A stretch of DNA of 64,000 nt, taken from assembly GCF_004379255.2 (NCBI RefSeq), contig NC_056035.1, positions 18,249,902 through 18,313,901 of the forward strand, read 5' to 3'. The notes beneath the pieces were generated by a model. The model had not been told where the DNA came from and searched no databases. It saw nothing but the letters and a program-made list of their open reading frames with translations. Shown in pieces: positions 1-10,200 of the stretch (position 1 is the stretch's first letter; each line of letters opens with the position of its first letter). The translations under genes were made by a program, and so were the position numbers. The DNA is from Salvia splendens (Eukaryota > Streptophyta > Magnoliopsida > Lamiales > Lamiaceae).

Positions 1-1
1 G

Positions 2-672
2 GAAAAAGGTATTCAGGTGGATAAGGCGAAGGTAGACGTGATCTCAAAGCTTCCATAACCTACGAACCAGAAAGAGATAAGGGGATTTTTGGGTCATGCT
101 GGATTCTACCGGAGGTTCATTAAGGACTTTGCAAAAATCGCACAGCCACTTACCCGCCTCCTGCAGAATGACGTAGACTTCAACTTTGATGAGGCATGTC
201 AAGGGGCCTTCCAACTTCTGAAAGAAAGACTTGTATCAGCCCCTATCATTAGAGCTCCAGATTGAAATTATCCTTTTGAAGTAATGTGTGACGCCAGCGA
301 TTACGCAGTCGGAGCAGTCTTAGGTCAAAGAATTGAAGGTAAAAGCTACGTGATTGTCTATGCGTCCAAGACCTTGAACCAGACCCAGAAGAATTACGAC
401 ACCACGGAGAAAGAGATGCTAGCTGTCGTGTATTCCTTTGAGAAATTACAACCATATTTGTTGGGGTTGAGGGTGATCGTGTTTACCGATCATGCAGCGT
501 TAAAATATCTATTGGCAACGAAGGAGTCTAAACCACGATTGATCCGATGGGTGCTGTTACTTCAAGAATTCGATTGGGAAGTAAAGGACAAGAAGGATAT
601 TGCACCACCACCACCACCAAGAGGAGCACCCCAGAAACCTGGTCCCCGCAGTGGCCAGGGCCAGAATTGATC
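2..672 (+). pseudogene. gypsy reverse transcriptase end / RNase H fragment
   Basis: The frame starting at base 2 reads the end of the RT thumb and the start of RNase H: FLGHAGFYRRFIKDF, then [14 protein letters not shown] with the first RNase H aspartate, [14 protein letters not shown] with the glutamate, and [12 protein letters not shown] with the next aspartate. There is a TAA near base 57 and a TGA near 265. After DKKD (about base 596) the frame jumps into a proline-rich tail (APPPPPRG...) and stops near 669. In intact Athila/Tat elements RNase H is followed by integrase, so an internal deletion has joined RNase H to a late 3' ORF end. This is inferred; the missing part is not visible here. 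Confidence 0.75.
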
Positions 673-781
673 CACCCCCAGAGTAACCAAGTAATTTTTA
701 GTTTTGATTTCAGTGTTTTTTTATTTTCAGCTTTAGTTTTTTTTAGTAAGCTTGCTAGGTTGTTGTTTCTGTGCCTTCTCC

Positions 782-974
782 CACTTAGGCCAAGGCTTGG
801 CCTAAGTGTGAGAAGTTTGTATGCCTAGTATGTTTTGTTTTTTCTGTGTTTTCTTGCGTATCTTCTTACACTTAGCCCATTGCTTGGCCTAAGTGTGAGA
901 AGATTGTTTTGTACATGTTCGTTGTGTTTTTGCCTTCTTACACTTAGCCCAATGCTTGGTCTAAGTATGAGAAG
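782..974 (+). repeat. Three inverted-repeat hairpins, CACTTAG...CTAAGTG type
   Basis: Three stem-loops are spaced 60-80 bases apart in the 3' non-coding region of element A. The first, 782-808, is a perfect palindrome: 13-bp arms cacttaggccaag / cttggcctaagtg around a single g. The second (about 863-903) and third (about 934-974) keep longer arms, cttcttacacttag... / ...ctaagtgtgagaag, with small mismatches in the loop-proximal part. The same motif recurs on the other strand at 60877-61000. Confidence 0.85.
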
Positions 975-2388
975 TGTGTGCCTTGTTGTTTTTTCTGTTT
1001 TTTTTTCTGTTGTGTTGACACTAACTGGCCTGTTTTCCACTTCATAAGAATTGCTTGGGGACAAGCATAAATGAAGTGGGAGGGGGAAGCGGTTAGTGCA
1101 GTTAGTGTCCAGTACATATTCTGTTAGGTCTAAGAGTTGTTAGTTTTTTTTAGGTTCTTTGTTTGCATAACTGGTATATGAATAGCAAAAGCCCCTTAGG
1201 AAGAGTAATTGAAGAGGAAATACATGTTGATTTGTGAATCCTTCTTCCTTAATAAATCTAAGTCAGTTGGAAGAAGTAAGGATGATAAAAAATGCCTGAA
1301 TTTAAGCTTACTGTGAAGCCCTCTTAAAAGCGAGTTATAAGCCTAGAGTAGAATACTTTCTACTAAACACTTTTAAAAAAAAAGAGTGGTTGTCATTGAT
1401 GCTACAGGAGAAATGAACTTAGTAAGGACTAAAGGCAATAGGGACAACCATTTTGAGGTTAATTCTTTCGAACTTGCTGAACCTGCCTCATTGGAAGCGC
1501 ACCCCTTAGTGAACTCTTTGGGCAGGGATGAAGTAGCTCGATGGTAGGGGGATGAGACAGATTGAGGAGCAAAGAAAAATGAAGAAAATGTTAGAAATGA
1601 TAAACGGGCAAGGAAGGTTGTAACTTGACCCGAGAAAAAGAATAGTTAGAATATGGACACAAAAAAAAGAGATACATGTTATCAGGCCCAGGAAAAAGAA
1701 AAAAAATTGAATGCAAAAAAATGGGCAAGAACAGTTTTACCTGACCCAAGAAAAAATAGAGAACGTGCAGAAAAAAATTGTAGCCCAGTGAAGCAAGGAA
1801 AATAAGGCTAAAAAGCCAAGGAACATCTCCATAAGGGTGGGAAAGATAAAATCATACACGAGAGTTTGTTACTAAGCTTTGCCCCTAAGTTCACATGTCC
1901 GTGTCATGTTTCACCTATACTGTTGAACTTAGATCCTTACAACCCAGTGAAAGACATTAAGGAACTATTCTATGGCATCAATTTTAAGGCATCAATGGTA
2001 TGGCAGAATGAAGAACGAATGATCATTACGTCCCTGGTGAGGAATGAGTGATCGTGTGAACCTAACAGAGGCAAAATTTTAGGCTATCTTAACGAACTGA
2101 CAGGTTGACTAGATAGAAGAAGGGAGGGGGAAGAATCTGAGGCTGTAGATGCTTGGATTGACCTTAAACTTGTGGGGATGGCTGCTAGAAAAAAATACCA
2201 GTTTATGCGTTTCTGTATTTGTTCTTTTCGTTGTTTTGTGTTTTCTATTTGTTTTCTTTTCCTGTGTCTAGGTCTAGGACTTTTTCTTTCTTATGTTGGT
2301 TAAAAGGGGAGGATGCATTGAAACTTGCCTTATTTCTTAATTTTGTCTTTCATACTTGAAGACAAGTATGGTTTAAGTGTGAGCAGTT

Positions 2389-3721
2389 TGATAAGGCTCG
2401 TTTCATGCATCTATTTTACGTGTAAATTTTGTGATTTCAACGGTGCTAACATGCATATATAAGTCCAAGTGTGTGAAAAATCTGCCAGACCCAGGAATGA
2501 AGGACAATTACCAGGGCAGAGGAAATAGAGAAGAAAAGTGAAGAAAATGAGTGAATTCCGTGAGGGTACAATCGTCAAATCAAGATGACTGTTGCCCTAG
2601 GGATTGGAGCCACGCCTATAAATATCAGGAAGCTTACGAGAAAAAAGGACACTTAGTTAGAAAATTTCCTTGGGTATTTCGGGTTCACTCTTCACATTTT
2701 CACTCACGCACTTGGTTTCATGGAGAATTTGGGGTAGTTAGTGGTGGTTTGTTTTGTTCAGCTGAAGGTGTAACACCACTCCGAGAAGGAGTGAAGAAAC
2801 AATTTACTTTCTGCACGTACTGTTATCTCACCGATTTCCTTGCCGAAAATTCGGCGATTGCTTTGTGACTCATTTCAGCTAACGTTTAATCTAGTTTAAA
2901 TTTCTGTTTTCGGCTGATCTTAATGTTTACTGCTCTGATTACTGCTTTGTATGCGTTTCGCAATTGTTTTGGTTGATCGGAGTTGAGATCGGTGTTGATC
3001 GGAGTCGATCTTTTGAATTGAGGTTGAATCGGAGTGGTAACGATGTTGAACACTGTGGATCTAGTTTATTTGGTGTTGATTCTGGTAGATCTAGCTTAGA
3101 TTTCTGTTCATCGTTCGAATATGGTATACGTGTGTTCAGATCTGCATGGAAAATTCTGTTACCGCTTGTTTACTTAGTCCAATAGTTTAGATCTGATAGC
3201 TTTCAGTTTAATTGAAGTGTTCGACGTTCGATCTGAAGTATGCTCTGTTTTTCATGTCTGATCTGTTCATTTCGTGTTCGTTTGTTGTAAAAGATGAAGT
3301 CGATCGGTAGTTGTAATCGTACTGCTTTAATTTGTTAATCGCAGCTTTCTGTCAGTAGCTAATTCGAGTAATCTGTTTTTCCTGTTTACTTTGTTTGCTT
3401 TGTGTTTGGTTAATTTAGGAAACTGATCTACTTGACCTAGGAATTTTGCGAATACTCTTGATTTTCTGTTGGATACAAAGCATGCATGCATCTATGTTTT
3501 ACGTACTTTCAGTTCTCCAGATCTGGTAGTTAGAATATACTAGATTTTAATTCCCAGACCTAGTAGTTAAAACTCGACCCTCAAGTTGCGTGGCAGCAAC
3601 CAACCCCTCCCAAAAGTTCTCTCTATGCATTCCGACCCTTCCGTCCTCGTGGATTCGATCCCGACTTCTCTGTACTAACCAATTGTGTAGGGGGTTGAGG
3701 TTTTGAGGTGAGATTGTTACA
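2389..3721 (+). repeat. LTR of element A
   Basis: It starts TGATAAGGCTCG directly after a GACAAGTATGGTTTAAGTGTGA stretch that stands in the polypurine-tract position, and probably ends ...GATTGTTACA (about 1333 bp). The start is supported by the same TGATAAG start at 36314 (+) and 59379 (-). A TATA-like CCTATAAATATC near 2618 is a plausible promoter. The end is less certain: it was chosen from the TTACA/ACA ends of the sister LTRs. No target duplication can be tested because the other end is outside the window. Short ORFs inside are not considered coding. Confidence 0.65.
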
Positions 3722-3959
3722 TCAACGACGGGATTCTGAAAGTTCACGATCTCCTAGACCCTTTGCTCTAGCGAATCCTCTGGACCTAAGAATTAGGCAC
3801 AAACACAGTGTAACAGTAACAGAGAACGATCCTCCCTTCAGTGGGCGAGAGGATTGAAAAAAGGCACACAATGTGCGATACCCGAACCCACGTTGAGCTA
3901 CAAGAAGACCTAATCAAACACATTTGGGCGAAATTCGGCCACGAGTAGTGGGTTTTTTT

Positions 3960-4092
3960 TAATTTTATGAATTTAATTATGTAATTTTTAATTTTTAGGA
4001 TTTAAATTATATAATTTTTAATTTTTAAGACTTTAATTATGAAAATTTTAATTTTTAGGATTTTAATTATGTAATTTTTATTTTTTTTTAAT
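3960..4092. repeat. AT-rich tandem repeat, about 30-bp unit
   Basis: Roughly four diverged copies of a unit like aattatgtaatttttaattt ttaggattt follow each other. The same unit in reverse complement is present at about 40620-40690 inside another Harbinger-type element, so it is probably a transposon subterminal repeat and not random AT-rich DNA. Confidence 0.65.
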
Positions 4093-4149
4093 TTGTAATA
4101 TTATTCCGGTTATTTTTAATGCATTTTAATATTGTGGAAATGTTTTTAT

Positions 4150-5060
4150 TTAAATTGAATAATAGAATGGTGGGATCCTTTAGCTTGTCTTTGCGGAAGA
4201 GCACGGATGTGGGTGTTGTGCTCTTGAGGAAGACGGGCCAACGAGGGTATATCCCATCTGCCAAATAGTATCCCCTGTGGTACTGCGTTTCGTTGGCTAC
4301 GAAGCTGATTTCTGGACCCTCCCCCGACACTCATCATTGAAGAGAGGCGATGACTGCAGAACGTTGATTTCGTTGTTCGAACCTGTAACACCGAAATACG
4401 CATGCCAGATCCGCAAACGGTAGTCAGCAACGGCTTCCAGAATCATCGATGTACCTTTGCTTTTGAAACCAGTAGTGAACTAGCCTTTCAAAGCTACCGG
4501 GCAGTTTTTCCACTCCCAATGCATGCAATCGATGCTTCCTAACATTCCTGGGAAACCGTGCACCGAACCGTGCATATCTAGCAGTCTCTGGCACTTATCA
4601 GAGGTTGGCTTTCGTAGGAACTCCGGACCAAATATTTCCCGGATCCCCTTACAAAACTGCCTGAGCACCGTTAGGCTAGTCGTCTCACCCATCTGTAGGT
4701 ATTCGTCGAACATATCAGCCGGTCCGGCATAGACAAGCTGCCTAATTGCAGCGGTGCATTTCTGAAAAGTAGACAGCCCGATCCGGCCAGTGCAATCACT
4801 CCGGAGGGTGAAGCACCTCTACCGTTCTTCCAAATTCGTCGTTATATGGGTGAAGATTCGTTGCGACATTCTGAAATGCCGACGGAAAATCTCGGGTGGG
4901 TAACGGGGGCTATCCACAAAGTAGTCTGCCATTAGCCGCTAGTGCACTCCGCTATGGTCTCGTTGGATGGTCCGACTAAGAGTAATCGCACGAGGGAGCG
5001 CGGCCTCCGCCAATTCCGCCGCCCGTGCCGTATCCTCCTCGTCGGCTGCCCTCTGCACCT
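4150..5060 (-). pseudogene. PIF/Harbinger-type transposase pseudogene
   Basis: Minus-strand frames read, in order, RRHFRMSQRIFTHI, TFQKCTAAIRQLVY, MFDEYLQMGETTSL, a stretch ending HGFPGMLGSIDCMHWEWKN, ILEAVADYRLRIWHAYFG, and YLADGIYPRWPVFL. These match the ALP1/Harbinger nuclease. The first catalytic aspartate is in SIDCMHW and the second in LADGIYP. The region of the third acidic residue (ERAFGVLQ in the copy at 32.4 kb) is missing. Frame changes and stops occur, for example after VALKG near 4480 and upstream near 4945. A C-terminal piece, LQEDLIKHIWAKFG, sits at 3890-3949 on the plus strand instead of in line with the gene. Confidence 0.75.
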
Positions 5061-5719
5061 CTTGAATCAGAGAATCCCACGCGTCATTCCACAAATCGTC
5101 TATTTTTAATACCAATGGAATCTACAAATTTTAGTGAGAGAAAGTATGAATAAAGAGTTGGAATGGTGTGAAAATAATGAGGAAAATTGGGTGTATTTAT
5201 AGGTAGATTAAATAAATTTTTAAAAAAGTGAAAAAACAAAATTTGCCCGCCCCCTACCGGCGCGCCGCTCACCGCCGCGCTATAGGACGGCGCGCCCGGC
5301 GCGTCCTTGGCGCTTATTTGCCGATCGTCCTTCCGCCCCAAAAAAAGTGTCTGCACCGGAGCGGATGCTTCTCCCGCTATAGTTAGCCACGGCGGCGGCG
5401 GTTCCGGGGCGGCCGGTGCGCCGCCCCTATAGTGGATGCTATATTTCTTTTTTTGTCCGTCTCATAGAAATAGTCGTTATCCATTTATGGCAACATTCTT
5501 CTCCTTCTCTTTTACTTTATTTATTTGTCCTATCATCCGCCACACAATTTTTACTATTTTTTTTCTTTTTTACTTTGTCAATTATGCATCAAAACTCGTG
5601 TCAATCTTAAATGGTGTTTTTTATTTTTGTTTTAAATTTTATTTTCTAATTCTAAAATAACTCTTAGCTAATCATATGTAATGTAATGATAACTGATGTT
5701 GTTGTAATTGAATACACTA

Positions 5720-5963
5720 AGTCCCTCATTAATTGTCCACTTTTGTCATTTTTGTCATCTTCCATTAATTGTCCACTATCATTTCTTACTATAAATAGCA
5801 AGTAGGACATACATCCCACCAATTCATTATACTCACATTTTATTATAAAACTAATATATAAAAATAATATTCATACTCCACTAACTTTTCCAATTCAATT
5901 TTCTATACATTTATTAAAATCTGTATTGAAACCAAAGTGGACAATTAATGGGTGACGGAGGAG
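5720..5963. mobile_element. Stowaway-like MITE
   Basis: The ends are inverted repeats sharing CATTAATTGTCCAC: left agtccctcattaattgtcc, and right, in reverse complement, ctcctccgtcacccattaat. A TA lies at both flanks (5718-5719 and 5964-5965), as expected for Stowaway/Tc1-mariner MITEs. It has no coding capacity. Confidence 0.65.
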
Positions 5964-6130
5964 TATTATAATCTAGTTTAGGCTTTAAAAATAGAAAATA
6001 CGGAGTATAGGAAAAGGAAATAAAAAAGAACGAAAATGTTGAAAAGGAAAATTGAGATAATAAAACCAACCACTGGCGGAGCCAACATAGAAATATAGTA
6101 TTGAGATTGATATTGCCAAAAAATCATTTG

Positions 6131-6184
6131 TGGTGCAGTGGTTGGCGTGTCATTTCCCCTAAGTGGAGACCCGAGTTCGATTCC
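6131..6184 (+). other. tRNA-like Pol III A and B boxes (SINE-like)
   Basis: TGGTGCAGTGG (6131-6141) fits the A-box consensus and GAGTTCGATTCC (6173-6184) fits the B-box consensus, 31 bases apart. No tRNA acceptor stem or full cloverleaf can be drawn, so this is not a tRNA gene. It could be a SINE head that entered the hAT element. Confidence 0.45.
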
Positions 6185-6392
6185 CCCTTGTCTCATTTGT
6201 TTCTAATTTTATAGTTTTTCACTCTATGTCCCTATTTTTGTATAATTATTTACTGTAGATGTATTTTTTAGATTATTATTGTGTTTATATTTTGTATGCT
6301 AATTCCGTTGACTTATATTAGCACATAATAATTTATTTTATTCTTTTTTACTATTTTGTGGTAGTTTATATGTAGACTATATGTAGTACATA

Positions 6393-6710
6393 CTCCCTTC
6401 GTCCCAGTCTAAGTGAGACGTTTTCCTTTTTGGTACGTCCCAACTTAAGTGAGACGTTTTCTTTTTTGGTAACAGTCAACTCACTCATCTCTACTACTTT
6501 ATCCTCTTACCTCTCCTACTTTATCATCTCTCTTACTTTATTCCTCTCTTTCTCTTTCTTACTTTATCCTCTCTCTTACTCTTTTCTCTCTTTCTCTTTC
6601 TTACTTTACTCTCTCTCTTACTTAGTATTAATAATTTAATTCACAAAACACCACTACCTAAATTCTTGCGCCAAAATAGAAACGTCTCGCTTAGACCAGG
6701 ACGGAGGGCG
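6393..6710. mobile_element. Stowaway MITE nested in the hAT element
   Basis: It runs from CTCCCTTCGTCCCAGTCTAA to the complementary end ...TTAGACCAGGACGGAGGG, flanked by TA at 6391-6392 and 6711-6712. The TIR carries the AAGTGAGACG block twice on the left (from 6411 and again near 6439). There is no coding capacity. Its position inside 6071-6818 shows that it inserted after the hAT element. Confidence 0.85.
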
Positions 6711-7077
6711 TAATTTATTTTATCTTGTTTATATTTTAATATATTGTTTTCGATATATTGTCTGTTTAATTATCATAAAATTTGTACCCCCAATTTAAAA
6801 TGTCTGGATTCGCCACTGAAACCAACCTGCTTCATACCAAGTCTTATGCGCTTTAGGACAGTGTGTTGTGATGTGTTGTGTTGTGCTTCAACTATCACTA
6901 AACTCAAACCCAAACTCATTTTAGTGTAAATATCACATCAAATACTATTTTACTCCAACCATTTACACTAAACTTAAACTAAAAAGAATATTCTCCACTC
7001 ACTTACTTTTTATACTTTTCAATCATATCTTTTTATCTTAATTACTCACTAACCCCATATCAATTTATCAATAACTT

Positions 7078-7223
7078 TGTAGAAATCGGTAGAAGGGATT
7101 AATCTTATTCAATAGACTAGGATTTTCTATACATGGTAAACCTAGATTACACTAATTACTCTTCTTTCATATGTGAAATATTCTCCTATATCAATTCCTG
7201 ATTTTGTGCAATATCTTCTAACA
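7078..7223 (-). repeat. 3' LTR of the copia element
   Basis: At 146 bp it is 32 bp shorter than its partner. The missing block lies after TTATTCAATA, so an internal deletion is the simplest explanation. Otherwise the two are nearly identical, with a few substitutions. Confidence 0.9.
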
Positions 7224-7230
7224 CTCCCCC

Positions 7231-10200
7231 TCAAGCTATGTAACGGGATTGTCGATACTTAGCTTGCCAAGTACTTCTCGAAACGACCAGTTGATCTTCG
7301 GACTTGACATAAGGCATTTTCACCACCTTAGCTTCCAAATTCTCCTTTATGAAATGTCGGTCCACTTCCACATGTTTGGTTATGTCATGTTGCACCGGGT
7401 TTTCAGAAATACTAATGGCCGCCTTGTTGTCACAAAATAATCTACAAGGTAGAGTACAAAGAAGGTTCAACTCCGTCATCAACCTCCGTAGCCATAATAT
7501 CTCCGTCAATCCACTCTTAATCCCTCTGAAGTCTGCCTCTGCACTCGAGAGCGCTACTACTTTCTGCTTCTTGCTCTTCCACGTTACAAGATTTCCTCCA
7601 ACGAAGGCAAAGTATCCTACAGTTGATTTCATGTCATTCGGGTTTCCAGCCCAGTCAGCATTAGTGAAACTGTGTATCTCCATGTGTCCGTGTTTTTCAA
7701 ACATGAGCCCTGCTCGGTTGTTCCCTTCAAGTATCGGACGATTCTTAGCACTGTCTCCAGTGCTCTCCTTGTGGTGCGTGCATGAACTGACTCACCACTC
7801 CTAATGCGCATGCAATATCTGGTCTTGTATGGGAAAGGTAGATCAGCTTCCCAACAAGTCTTTGGTATCTCCCCCTGTCGGCCGGTTCTCCATCTTCCTT
7901 AATCTGTAGTCCATGATTTTGCACCATAGGGGTATCTACGGGCTTGCAATCTAGCATCCCAATTTCTGTCAATAGATCAAGTATGTACTTCTTCTGTTTT
8001 ATGAAGATCCCTTTTTCGATCTTAGTACTTCAATTCCCAAGAAATACTTGAGGAGACCTAGATCCTTCATCTCAAAATCCTGGAACAAATTCTTTCTGAG
8101 CTCCGCCATTTCTTCCTCGTCATCTCCTGTAATGATCATGCCGTCTACATAAATAATCAGACATGTAATCTTGCCCTCCTTCTTCTTGAGGAATAGAGTG
8201 TAATCTGAATTACTCTGTTCATACCCTTCATACCCATACTTCTTCATAACCTTTGTGAACCTTCCAAACAATGCCCTCGGGGACTGTTTTAACCCGTATA
8301 ATGTCTTCTTGAGTTGACAAACTTCTTCTGCTTGAAACTCCTCGGTGAACCCTGGTGGGGGTTCCATAAACACGGGTTTTGGTAATTCCCCATGTAGGAA
8401 CGCATTAGTTACATCGAACTGATGAAGTGGCCAGTCTTTATTCACCGCAATTAAAAATAACACTCTCACAGTGTTGATCTTGGCGACTGGGGAGAACATT
8501 TCGGCATAGTCCACCCCATAAGTCTGAGTGTACCCCTTTGCTACAAGTCGTGCTTTATACCTCTCAATTGTACCGTCTGGCCTTCTCTTTATCGTGAACA
8601 CCCATTTACACCCAACTGTCTTTACTCCATCAGGCAATTTTCCTTTCACCCATGTATTGTTCTTCATAAGTGTCTTCATCTCAGTAAGCATGGCTTCCCT
8701 CAATTTCTTATGTTTCATAGCTTCTTCGGCTGATTGTGGGATTTCTTCTTCTTCGTATAGTGCATCCTCAAAAGCTCGTGCCATCTTGGTGAGATTTCCT
8801 TGCAAAAAATTTGCTATTCCATACCGACTTTTCCTCCCAATCCTCTCAGGGGAGTATCTTTTTGGTGGAATTCCCCTTGTACTCCGAGGATGAAGTGTAA
8901 ACCTCCTGGTGTCTCCATCAATAGTGTTATCTTCCTCTTGGAGTTCTGTATCAACAAGGTCAGAAATAACTGGACTTTCAAGTGTCGGTTCAGGGATTAC
9001 CTCGGATATCGTCGGAGGAGAATCACATGGGGTTGGATGTGATGGCTCTTGTGGAGAGACCTGCTCGGCGGCAGTGACAACTAGCTCGGGTGGCTCCTCG
9101 ATTGGGGAGCTTGGCAATGGCACAACCCAACTTAGATAGTCCATAGAACTATCTGGAACACTCTTCCCCCTTACTACTATGGTGAGTGTGGTAAAAGAAT
9201 TCGGTTTCCAAAAATTGCAATTCATGGTGGTGGTGATTTTTTTGGTGTGGGGGTCAAAGCATCTATATCCCTTTTGGTTCACCCCATGCCCCACAAAAAC
9301 ACATTTGATTGCACAGGGCGATAGTTTGTTTCTCTCGTGTTTTGGAATATGAATGTACACAGTACAACCGAATACCTTGGGTAAGAGGTTCATATGTTCT
9401 GGAATGTTGGCTTGTTTGAATAGTGTATCAAGGGGAGTTTTCATGTGGAGGATTTTGGTTGGCAGGCGGCTGAGGAGGTAAATTGATGTGGCAATGGCTT
9501 CTGACAAGAAAAACTTGGGAACTTTGGATTCAATCATAACAGCCCGAGTCATTTCTAAAATGGTCCTATTTTTCCGATCAGCTACCTCATTTTGGTCAAG
9601 TGTATAGGCACAAGAGGTTTGATGGATCACACCGTTTTCTTTGCAGAATTGGTTCATAGGGTTGTTAACAAATTATCTCCCATTATCCTACCTAAGGGTT
9701 TTGATAGTGGTATGAAATTTTTTTTTTATCAGTTTAAAGAAGGTGGCAAATTTATCAAAAACTTCAGATTTATGTTTCAAAAAATAGATCCAAGTCATTC
9801 TAGTGTAGTCATCAACAAAAATCACAAAATATCGAAAGCCATTCCCTCCAATATCAGAATGCACTAAAGAAAACATGGATTCCATACGAGTGTTTGTAGG
9901 TTTAAATGACTATCGGTGGCTCTTGGCCAAAACACAAGTTTCACAAGAAAAATAAGAAGGAAATGAAAGGTTCGGATAAAGTAATTTAAAGTAACCAGGG
10001 GAGGGGTGTCCTAGTCTTCGGTGCCACAACCAAGTTTCCTGCTTCGTGGATCCGTAAGCCAGCATCGCACTGCTATGTTGAGCTATCTCGTCCACGTGGT
10101 AGAGTCCCTACTTCTCAGTGCCACGCCCAAGAATCCTCCTCGTCTGAATATCCTGCAAGATACAAAAGTCAAGATGCATCAGGAGTGTACAATTTAATTT

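Larger units (their letters stand above)
1..3721 (+). mobile_element. Athila-like Ty3/gypsy retrotransposon, 3' part, decayed (element A)
   Basis: The segment enters the window inside pol, loses the rest of pol near position 596, passes through about 1.7 kb of non-coding 3' region and ends in one LTR. Family assignment rests on the reverse-transcriptase/RNase H residues ([38 protein letters not shown]), which have the Athila/Tat style, and on a 3' region with hairpins shared with the element at 57.9-64 kb. The 5' part lies outside the window. Two in-frame stops and the internal deletion make it non-autonomous. Confidence 0.75.
3862..5440 (-). mobile_element. PIF/Harbinger transposon remnant (element D)
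   Basis: The body is a minus-strand PIF-type DDE transposase pseudogene. The transposase-start side ends in GC-rich subterminal DNA and ...CTATAGTGGATGCT (about 5440), matching the GAGCATCCAC-type ends of the other Harbinger elements in this window. No matching end is found on the left, where the C-terminal piece lies on the opposite strand. The element is therefore truncated or rearranged on the left. The 140 bases between the LTR of element A and this element hold nothing recognisable. Confidence 0.7.
6071..6818. mobile_element. hAT-type non-autonomous element with 8-bp target duplication
   Basis: The terminal inverted repeats are CACTGGCGGAGCC on the left and, reading inward from the right, CAGTGGCGAATCC. 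An exact 8-bp direct repeat, aaaccaac, flanks it at 6063-6070 and 6819-6826. TIRs of the CAGTGGCGGA type with 8-bp duplications are typical of hAT (Tip100-like) elements. It carries no transposase. A Stowaway MITE is nested inside at 6393-6710, and a tRNA-like A/B-box pair lies at 6131-6184. Confidence 0.8.

Noticed and set aside
2551..3185. Short plus-strand frames within the LTR of element A.
   Set aside because: They lie in the LTR region around its TATA-like box, with no recognisable protein sequence.
6131..6190. A tRNA gene.
   Set aside because: Only A and B boxes are present; no acceptor or anticodon stem can be drawn.
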